This document shows positions 42,833 through 47,022 of a DNA stretch of 47,022 nucleotides, piece by piece; the stretch's first letter is position 1; each line of letters begins with the position of its first letter. The notes under the pieces were generated by a model, which was given only the letters and a program-made list of their open reading frames with translations, was not told where the DNA came from and did no database searches. Source of the stretch: Candidatus Dormiibacterota bacterium (lineage in GTDB: Bacteria; Chloroflexota; Dormibacteria; Dormibacterales; Dormibacteraceae); the NCBI GenBank assembly GCA_024280995.1, contig JAMXLM010000001.1:1-47022 (forward strand), in the 5' to 3' direction. The position numbers and the translations under genes are program-made.

Positions 42833-43777
42833 TTAGAGCTTTCGGCTTACCACGTAGTCCGCGAGCGAATCGAGGTAATCGGACGCGCTGCTCGCGCCAA
42901 TCGACTGCAGATGCAAGCGTGCGGCGTCGGCGTGCTTGCGTGCTTCTTCGAGCGCAAGACGTGGACCATCGCTGTCGCGAACCGCGGTTGCAACGTTGCG
43001 AGATTCCTTTGCGTCGAGTCGCTTTCCGTCCTCGAGCTCGATGCGTGAAAGCATCAGCGGCAGCGTCGCGAATCCCTCCGTGAGGTCGTGGCCGATTGGC
43101 TTGCCGACCTCGTCCTCCGTGGCCGTGTAGTCGAGGACGTCGTCCGCGATCTGAAACGCAAGTCCGAGCTCGCGACCGTACGCCTCCAATGCCGTGCGCT
43201 GCTCACGTGGCAGATTCCCGAGCAGGGCGCCGATGTCGCAGCATGCCGCAAGCAGCGTCGCCGTCTTGGCCTCGATGCGGCCCATGTACTCCTCGACGCC
43301 AGTGCTGTAGCGATGGCGAATGGCCTGCTGGCGGACCTCTCCCGCGCAGATGGCCATCACAGCCCGGGCAAGGATGTCGACGACCTCGGGGACACCCGTG
43401 CGAGCTGCCTGCTCGTAAGCCTTGGCGAAATAGAAATCGCCGATGACGATCGCGGGCTCATCGCCGAACTCCGCGGCGATGGTCGGGCTGCCGCGCCGAG
43501 TTGGCGAGTTGTCGATCACATCGTCGTGGACCAGCGTGGCGGCGTGAGTGAGCTCGACGGCCATGGCCGCGGGCATCAGCCGTGGAAGCTCATACACGCC
43601 GCACCTTGCCGCCAGCAGGACGAGCGCCGGGCGGATACGTTTTCCCCCCGCCGCGAAGAGGCGGGCCATTGGCCGCGAGACCTCAGGCGGATCGGAGTCG
43701 ATCGACTTTCTGAGCTCTGCTTCGACGGCGGCAAGATCTTCGGCCGCTGGACCGAACAGGTCAGCGGAGTCGGTCAA
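42833..43777 (-). CDS. polyprenyl diphosphate synthase
   Basis: A 314-residue all-trans prenyl transferase that builds long-chain isoprenyl diphosphates, probably for menaquinone side chains used with complex I. The first aspartate-rich motif is HDDVIDNSPTRRGSPT, the second FQIADDVLDYTA. Other landmarks are GGKRIRPALVLLAA, AEFGDEPAIVIGDFYFAKAY and KTATLLAACCDIGALL. The residue upstream of the first Asp motif is small (Ala/Thr), compatible with a long product. TTG 43777 overlaps the response regulator stop as TTGA. Confidence 0.92.
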   Translation of the reverse strand: MTDSADLFGPAAEDLAAVEAELRKSIDSDPPEVSRPMARLFAAGGKRIRPALVLLAARCGVYELPRLMPAAMAVELTHAATLVHDDVIDNSPTRRGSPTIAAEFGDEPAIVIGDFYFAKAYEQAARTGVPEVVDILARAVMAICAGEVRQQAIRHRYSTGVEEYMGRIEAKTATLLAACCDIGALLGNLPREQRTALEAYGRELGLAFQIADDVLDYTATEDEVGKPIGHDLTEGFATLPLMLSRIELEDGKRLDAKESRNVATAVRDSDGPRLALEEARKHADAARLHLQSIGASSASDYLDSLADYVVSRKL

Positions 43778-44496
43778 GATCCTTTGACTGACAACCGGTA
43801 GCCGAGCCCGGGCACGGCCTCGAGGTTCACCCCGGTGTTGGACCGCTCCGACAGCTTTCGCCGGAGCCGCTGCACATGCGGATCGACCGAGTGATCGTCG
43901 AGGTCGTGGGGATAACCCCAGACCTTGTCCCGCAGCTGCGCGCGCGTGAGCACACGCTCGGGGTTCGCGGCCAGCACGGCGAGCAGGTTGAACTCGGTCA
44001 TCGTCAACGTGATCTCGTCATCGCCGACCTTGACGCGACGGGCGGCGTTGTCGATCTGCAGCGCGCCGATGCTGATCACGCCCTCGCGGCCGCCGCCCGC
44101 TTCGGCTAGCGCCGAGCGCCGCAGGTGGGCATTGATCCGCGCCGCCAGGATGCGCGAGTCGAACGGCTTGGTGATGTAGTCGTCGGCGCCTACTTCGAGA
44201 CCCACCACCTCGTCCATCTTGGTCGAGCGGCCGGTGAGCATCACCATCGGGCTGACGACACCGTGGCGGCGAAGCTCGCGAATGACCTCGGTGCCGCTGA
44301 TGTCGGGCAGCACCCAGTCCACGAGCACGAGGTCGGGCTGCGCGGTTCGGCCCAGCTCGATGGCCTGGGCGCCGGTCCCCGCCTCCACGACGTCATGCCC
44401 TTGCAGGCGGCAGACCTCGGCGACGAGCATGCGCACGGGCACGTCGTCCTCGATGACCAGGATGCGCCGGCGGCGGCGCGGAGCCGGGCTGCTCAG
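43774..44496 (-). CDS. OmpR/PhoB-family response regulator (CTG start)
   Basis: A 240-residue two-component regulator. The receiver domain needs the segment RILVIEDDVPVRMLV, which lies upstream of the first GTG at 44442. Between that GTG and an in-frame TGA at 44533-44535 there is no ATG, GTG or TTG. CTG 44496, overlapping the previous stop as CTGA, gives a complete receiver: acidic pair at 17-18, phospho-acceptor Asp60 in LVLVDWVLPD, Thr in MLTG, Lys in ITKPF. The winged helix follows from residue 140 (LTMTEFNLLAVLAANPERVL, HVQRLRRKL, GLGYRL). No histidine kinase is encoded nearby. Confidence 0.9.
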   Translation of the reverse strand: MSSPAPRRRRRILVIEDDVPVRMLVAEVCRLQGHDVVEAGTGAQAIELGRTAQPDLVLVDWVLPDISGTEVIRELRRHGVVSPMVMLTGRSTKMDEVVGLEVGADDYITKPFDSRILAARINAHLRRSALAEAGGGREGVISIGALQIDNAARRVKVGDDEITLTMTEFNLLAVLAANPERVLTRAQLRDKVWGYPHDLDDHSVDPHVQRLRRKLSERSNTGVNLEAVPGLGYRLSVKGS

Positions 44497-44822
44497 CCGT
44501 GTGCCGGAGGCGCGAAACCCACCCGTCGTGACTCACGGGCTGAGCGCTTCGGTCTGCGCATCAGGATTACGCGCTTGTCGCCCCCGTCGATCACGCTGGC
44601 AAGGTCCCACCCCTCGGCTGAGGCCTCCTGGATGACCTTGACCAGGGTCACGCCGTCGCCCACCTGGTCCACGCTGAGGACCTTGGTCGAGAACTCCCAC
44701 TCCCTGCTCGGCGTGCCGACCGTGGGCACGAGCCCCGACGCCACGCGCGCTCCGTCGGGAGAGGCAGGCTCGGCCGGCCCCTCGGGTTCCTCGTCCGGGT
44801 CCTCTTCCACTCGCGTTTTCAC
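44493..44822 (-). CDS. small DUF4177-like protein
   Basis: A 109-residue protein. An acidic Pro/Glu-rich N-terminal 40 residues is followed by a small alpha/beta part, REWEFSTKVLSVDQ and IQEASAEGWDLASVIDGGD with VILMRRPKR, which resembles DUF4177-type domains (strand, helix ending EGW, strand). The function is unknown. GTG 44822 is preceded 9 nt upstream by TACAAT on the minus strand. The stop overlaps the response regulator CTG start, so the two are translationally coupled. It may be the first gene of the ten-gene minus-strand unit. Confidence 0.7.
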   Translation of the reverse strand: MKTRVEEDPDEEPEGPAEPASPDGARVASGLVPTVGTPSREWEFSTKVLSVDQVGDGVTLVKVIQEASAEGWDLASVIDGGDKRVILMRRPKRSARESRRVGFAPPAHG

Positions 44823-44831
44823 TGTCGTCAG

Positions 44832-44837
44832 ATTGTA
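44832..44837 (-). promoter_or_regulatory. putative -10 TACAAT before the 44822 gene
   Basis: On the minus strand TACAAT lies 9 nt before GTG 44822, so a transcript would have at most a two- or three-base leader. This is a candidate promoter for the long unit ending at tRNA-Pro. Confidence 0.45.
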
Positions 44838-44863
44838 GGCGCCCAGCCTTGGACCACTCTTAG

Positions 44864-44936
44864 TACCCCCGGCGGGGGTCGAACCCGCGCTGGACCGGGT
44901 TTAAGCCGGCTGCCTCTGCCATTGGGCTACGGGGGC
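44864..44936 (-). tRNA. tRNA with anticodon UAA and short variable arm (Leu codon UUA; identity uncertain)
   Basis: A complete class I cloverleaf: acceptor GCCCCCG/CGGGGGT (G1-U72 pair), D-arm GCCCAATGGCAGAGGC, anticodon stem GCCGG/CCGGT, loop CTTAAAC (anticodon TAA), five-base variable loop CCAGC, T-arm GCGGG-TTCGACC-CCCGC, discriminator A. Bacterial tRNA-Leu normally has a long variable arm, so this is atypical for its anticodon. CCA is not encoded. Confidence 0.8.
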
Positions 44937-44965
44937 GTTTTCCATTTTGCCCCGCGGCGCCGGAT

Positions 44966-45823
44966 TCAGTCGTAGTCGAAAAAGCCTTTGCCTGTCTTTC
45001 GCCCGAGCCGCCCCTCACGCACCAGCTTCTCCAGGACGGGTGGTGGCGCCGGACCCTCGCCGAGCAGGTGGCGGTCCTGCATCGCGCCGTAGAAGATGTC
45101 GAGGCCGCTGAAGTCGAGGAGGTGGAACGGGCCCATCGGCCAGTTGAGGCCCTTCTGAACCGCGGTGTCGATGTCCTCGGCACTCGCATAGCCGCCCTCG
45201 AGCAGGCGCATGGCCTCCTCCGATGCGGCGAAGAGGACCCGGTTGACGATGAAGCCCCATATCTCCTTATGGAGAAGCACCGGGGTGCGATTGATGCTGC
45301 GCACGAACTCCATCGCCGTGTCGACCGTGTCGTCGCTCGTTTTCGGCCCTCGCACGACCTCGCAAAGTTGCATGACCGTGACCGGGTGGAAGAAATGCAT
45401 GTTGCAGCAGCGTTCGGGCCGGCCGCTGAAGTCGGCCAGCCGGCTGATGGCGATGGTGCTCGAGTTGCTGGCGAGAATGGCGTCGGGATTCGCGTCCTTG
45501 CCAAGATCCTCGAAGACGGCCTTCTTGGCGTCGAAGTTCTCGATGACCGCCTCGATGATCAGGTCGGCGGCGGAGACGGCTTTCGCCAGGTCGGCCTCGT
45601 CCTTTATTAGATGCATCGCGCCGGCCGCCTGGTCGCGGGTGAGCCGCTGCTTCTCGACCGAGCGATCGACGAGCTTCTGGTTCTGGCTGCGCGCGTGCTC
45701 GAGCTGGCCCTTCACCGTGTCGACGAGGGTGACGTCGTAACGGCCGCTGAGCGCCGTCTGCAGCGCGATCTGCGAGCCCATCGTGCCGGCGCCGACCACG
45801 GTCACGCGCTTCAATTCACCCAT
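44966..45823 (-). CDS. 3-hydroxyacyl-CoA (3-hydroxybutyryl-CoA) dehydrogenase
   Basis: A 285-residue NAD(P)-dependent dehydrogenase of the HBD/FadB type that interconverts 3-hydroxyacyl-CoA and 3-oxoacyl-CoA. The nucleotide-binding loop is VTVVGAGTMGSQIA. The catalytic His is in MHFFHPVTVMQLCEVV and the Glu at the end of this segment fits the family; NSSTIAISRLA and GFIVNRVLF are also typical. The C-terminal domain ends GRKTGKGFFDYD. It is the usual length of a monofunctional enzyme. ATG 45823 is separated by only 10 nt from the divergent zincin start at 45834. Role in butyrate/PHB or fatty-acid metabolism cannot be separated. Confidence 0.93.
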   Translation of the reverse strand: MGELKRVTVVGAGTMGSQIALQTALSGRYDVTLVDTVKGQLEHARSQNQKLVDRSVEKQRLTRDQAAGAMHLIKDEADLAKAVSAADLIIEAVIENFDAKKAVFEDLGKDANPDAILASNSSTIAISRLADFSGRPERCCNMHFFHPVTVMQLCEVVRGPKTSDDTVDTAMEFVRSINRTPVLLHKEIWGFIVNRVLFAASEEAMRLLEGGYASAEDIDTAVQKGLNWPMGPFHLLDFSGLDIFYGAMQDRHLLGEGPAPPPVLEKLVREGRLGRKTGKGFFDYD

Positions 45824-45833
45824 GCACGTGAGC

Positions 45834-46136
45834 ATGAACGAATTCGAGGAGCTGGTGGAGAAGGCCATCGAGACCATCCCGGAGGAGTTCGAGCCCTACA
45901 TGGAGAACCTGGTCTTCATCGTCGAGGAATCCTCGCCGCAAGGCTTGATGGGCCTCTATCACGGCGCCGGCGCGCTGCACGCCGGACAGGGCTTTCCAGA
46001 CCGCATCACCCTCTACAAGGCATCGCATGAAAGGGCGACCACGAACATGAGGGAGCTCGTCGAGGAGATTCAGCGGACGATCTTGCACGAGGTCGGTCAC
46101 CACTTCGGGATGGAAGAGGAAGAGCTTCCTTACTAA
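45834..46136 (+). CDS. minimal zincin-type metallopeptidase (DUF1025/MMP family)
   Basis: A 100-residue protein with a metal-binding motif HEVGHHFGMEEEEL at the C-terminus, the HExxHxxGxxE form. The N-terminal half MNEFEELVEKAIETIPEEFE and YMENLVFIVEE is typical for this minimal zincin family, as is ITLYKASHER. Peptidase activity is inferred from the motif; targets are unknown. ATG 45834 begins at the domain; ATG 45822 is in frame and would overlap the divergent gene start by 2 nt. The stop overlaps the flavin reductase stop. Confidence 0.88.
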   Translation: MNEFEELVEKAIETIPEEFEPYMENLVFIVEESSPQGLMGLYHGAGALHAGQGFPDRITLYKASHERATTNMRELVEEIQRTILHEVGHHFGMEEEELPY

Positions 46137-46600
46137 CCCAGCGACCAGAACGCGCGGTCCCAGAGGATGATGGGGTCGCCGCTCCCGATCTCGGCCGCCT
46201 CGACGGCTCCCACGACTATCTCGTGATCTCCTGCAGTGTGCGACTGCGTCAGGCGACATTCGAGCCAGGCCGCGCAACCATCCAGAAGCGGGATCCCGTT
46301 CGTGCCGGGGCGATGAGCGAGCGTCCGCCAATCGACAGCGGGAGCGCGGCCGGCGAACCGGTCGGCGATGAATTCCTGGTTGCGCGTGAGCACGTTGACA
46401 TTGAATGCTCCGGTTTCGAGGACGACAGCCCGCGTGGCCGAAGCGCGCTCGAGGCCCACGAGGACCAGGGGCGGCTGGAGCGATATCGAGACGAGGCTGC
46501 TGGCGGTCAGTCCCTTGAGCTCGTCGCCGGTGCGGGCGGTGACCACGCAGACGCCGGCGGGGAGGCGTGCCATGGCGTTCAGGAAGGCTTGCTCGGCCAC
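46133..46600 (-). CDS. flavin reductase family protein
   Basis: A 155-residue FMN-binding split-barrel protein of the flavin-reductase (HpaC/DIM6) family. Landmarks are AMARLPAGVCVVTA, LKGLTASSLVSISLQPPLVL, FNVNVLTRNQEFIADRFAG, WLECRLTQSHTAGDHEIVVG and the ending WDRAFWSLG. It probably supplies reduced flavin to a monooxygenase partner that is not in the window. GTG 46600 follows a TAAGAT hexamer at 6 nt, a likely leaderless start. The 3' end overlaps the zincin stop codon by 4 nt. Confidence 0.9.
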   Translation of the reverse strand: MAEQAFLNAMARLPAGVCVVTARTGDELKGLTASSLVSISLQPPLVLVGLERASATRAVVLETGAFNVNVLTRNQEFIADRFAGRAPAVDWRTLAHRPGTNGIPLLDGCAAWLECRLTQSHTAGDHEIVVGAVEAAEIGSGDPIILWDRAFWSLG

Positions 46601-46606
46601 GGAGGG

Positions 46607-46612
46607 ATCTTA
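46607..46612 (-). promoter_or_regulatory. putative -10 TAAGAT, leaderless flavin reductase gene
   Basis: Minus-strand TAAGAT is followed by CCCTCC and GTG 46600. The spacing matches the other leaderless candidates in the window. Confidence 0.45.
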
Positions 46613-46630
46613 GAATCGACTTTCGACCGA

Positions 46631-46704
46631 GGCGACGTAGCCAAGTGGCAAGGCAGAGGTCTGCAAAACCTCCATCCCGAGTTCGATTCTCGGCGTCGCC
46701 TCCA
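46631..46704 (+). tRNA. tRNA-Cys (GCA)
   Basis: Cloverleaf with acceptor GGCGACG/CGTCGCC, anticodon stem GAGGT/ACCTC, loop CTGCAAA (anticodon GCA), T-loop TTCGATT and discriminator U73, the Cys identity base. Encoded CCA follows at 46702-46704, unlike the other two tRNAs. Confidence 0.95.
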
Positions 46705-46742
46705 CCCCACCCGTCCGCGATCAGGGAGGTTCACAGCGCGCA

Positions 46743-47022
46743 ATGGGCGTAAGCGCCATCAAGATGCCGCAGCTCGGCGAGTCGGTGACCGAGGGCACCG
46801 TCGACCGCTGGCTCAAGAAGGAGGGCGAGTTCGTCAAGCGTGACGAGCCGCTGGTCGAGGTCGTCCCCGACAAGGTGAACGCCGAGATCCCGTCGCCCTT
46901 CGAGGGCAAGCTGGTCAAGATCAGCGTCGCCGAGGGGACCACGGTCCAGGTCGGCACCGAGATCGCGCAGATCGAGGTCGAGGGTGGAGGCGACGCTCCG
47001 GCGGCGCCCGTGGCCGAGGCTG
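46743..47022 (+). CDS. 2-oxoacid dehydrogenase E2 component, lipoyl domain (3' truncated)
   Basis: The first 93 residues of a dihydrolipoamide acyltransferase. [20 protein letters not shown] starts the lipoyl domain; the lipoylated lysine is in [14 protein letters not shown], the usual DKV hairpin. A flexible Ala/Pro-rich linker ([13 protein letters not shown]) begins at the window edge. The catalytic core is outside, so pyruvate, 2-oxoglutarate or branched-chain specificity is open; the [12 protein letters not shown] start is most like 2-oxoglutarate or branched-chain E2. GGGAGG lies about 13 nt upstream of ATG 46743. Confidence 0.9.
   Translation, partial: MGVSAIKMPQLGESVTEGTVDRWLKKEGEFVKRDEPLVEVVPDKVNAEIPSPFEGKLVKISVAEGTTVQVGTEIAQIEVEGGGDAPAAPVAEA

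Noticed and set aside
44864..44936. Ochre suppressor tRNA
   Set aside because: The anticodon is 5'-UAA-3', which reads UUA. A suppressor of UAA would need 5'-UUA-3', and shifting the loop breaks U33 and the stem.

Overview
The window is 47 kb of GC-rich, densely packed bacterial chromosome. It has no phage, insertion sequence or CRISPR array. NuoLMN, an AdoCbl-dependent ribonucleotide reductase, TatA/TatC, flotillin/NfeD, LigC-type ligase, GntR and OmpR-type regulators, many GTG/TTG starts and a recurrent leaderless-promoter pattern suggest a soil-type member of the Terrabacteria (Chloroflexota/Dormibacterota or a deep actinobacterial relative). The lineage is an inference from gene content; no rRNA is present.

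Layout. (1) 1-4765: end of a complex I operon (nuoL partial, nuoM, nuoN, with overlapping starts and stops). (2) 4.8-10.9 kb: single genes on both strands (flavin-binding oxidase-like protein, DUF1905 protein, two alpha/beta hydrolases, SDR, NUDIX hydrolase, dCMP deaminase, RmuC). (3) 10.9-14.1 kb: nrdJ with a near-consensus sigma70 promoter, a tandem NrdR-box pair, several DnaA-box-like 9-mers and a strong terminator. (4) 14.1-16.6 kb: a small conserved protein, a broken ferritin-like gene, an acetyltransferase and a CPA2 antiporter. (5) 16.5-25.2 kb: a divergent L-fucose (or related 6-deoxysugar) catabolic locus. The minus arm carries dehydratase, sugar ABC transporter and SDR; the plus arm carries GntR regulator, mutarotase, aldo/keto reductase and lactonase. 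A shared 10-mer in two promoter regions is a likely operator. (6) 25.2-28.2 kb: Ni/Co transporter, EcsC-like protein, ATP-dependent DNA ligase and a candidate small RNA. (7) 28.2-34.3 kb: a minus-strand envelope cluster (GH2 lipoprotein, small membrane protein, serine beta-lactamase-like protein, NfeD, flotillin). (8) 34.4-38.1 kb: small genes, a methyltransferase interrupted by one in-frame UGA, and a DUF3048 lipoprotein. (9) 44.8-38.2 kb, minus strand: a long unit of hypothetical protein, response regulator, polyprenyl synthase, CobA-HemD fusion, cyclophilin, TatA, TatC, RNase PH, RdgB and tRNA-Pro. (10) 44.9-47.0 kb: an odd tRNA with anticodon UAA, 3-hydroxyacyl-CoA dehydrogenase, a minimal zincin, flavin reductase, tRNA-Cys and the start of a lipoyl E2 gene.

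The most interesting signal is the methyltransferase at 35625-36404. Its reading frame is continuous apart from one UGA, at the first position of a would-be Cys-Cys pair. A 6-7 bp hairpin with a GGUCG loop begins 13 nt after the UGA and its loop starts at nt +21, which is the geometry of a bacterial SECIS element. Other signals are two CTG start codons in CTGA stop/start overlaps, TANNNT hexamers 6-8 nt before start codons (leaderless mRNAs), the UAA tRNA with a short variable arm, and an rdgB stop codon formed by the first bases of tRNA-Pro.
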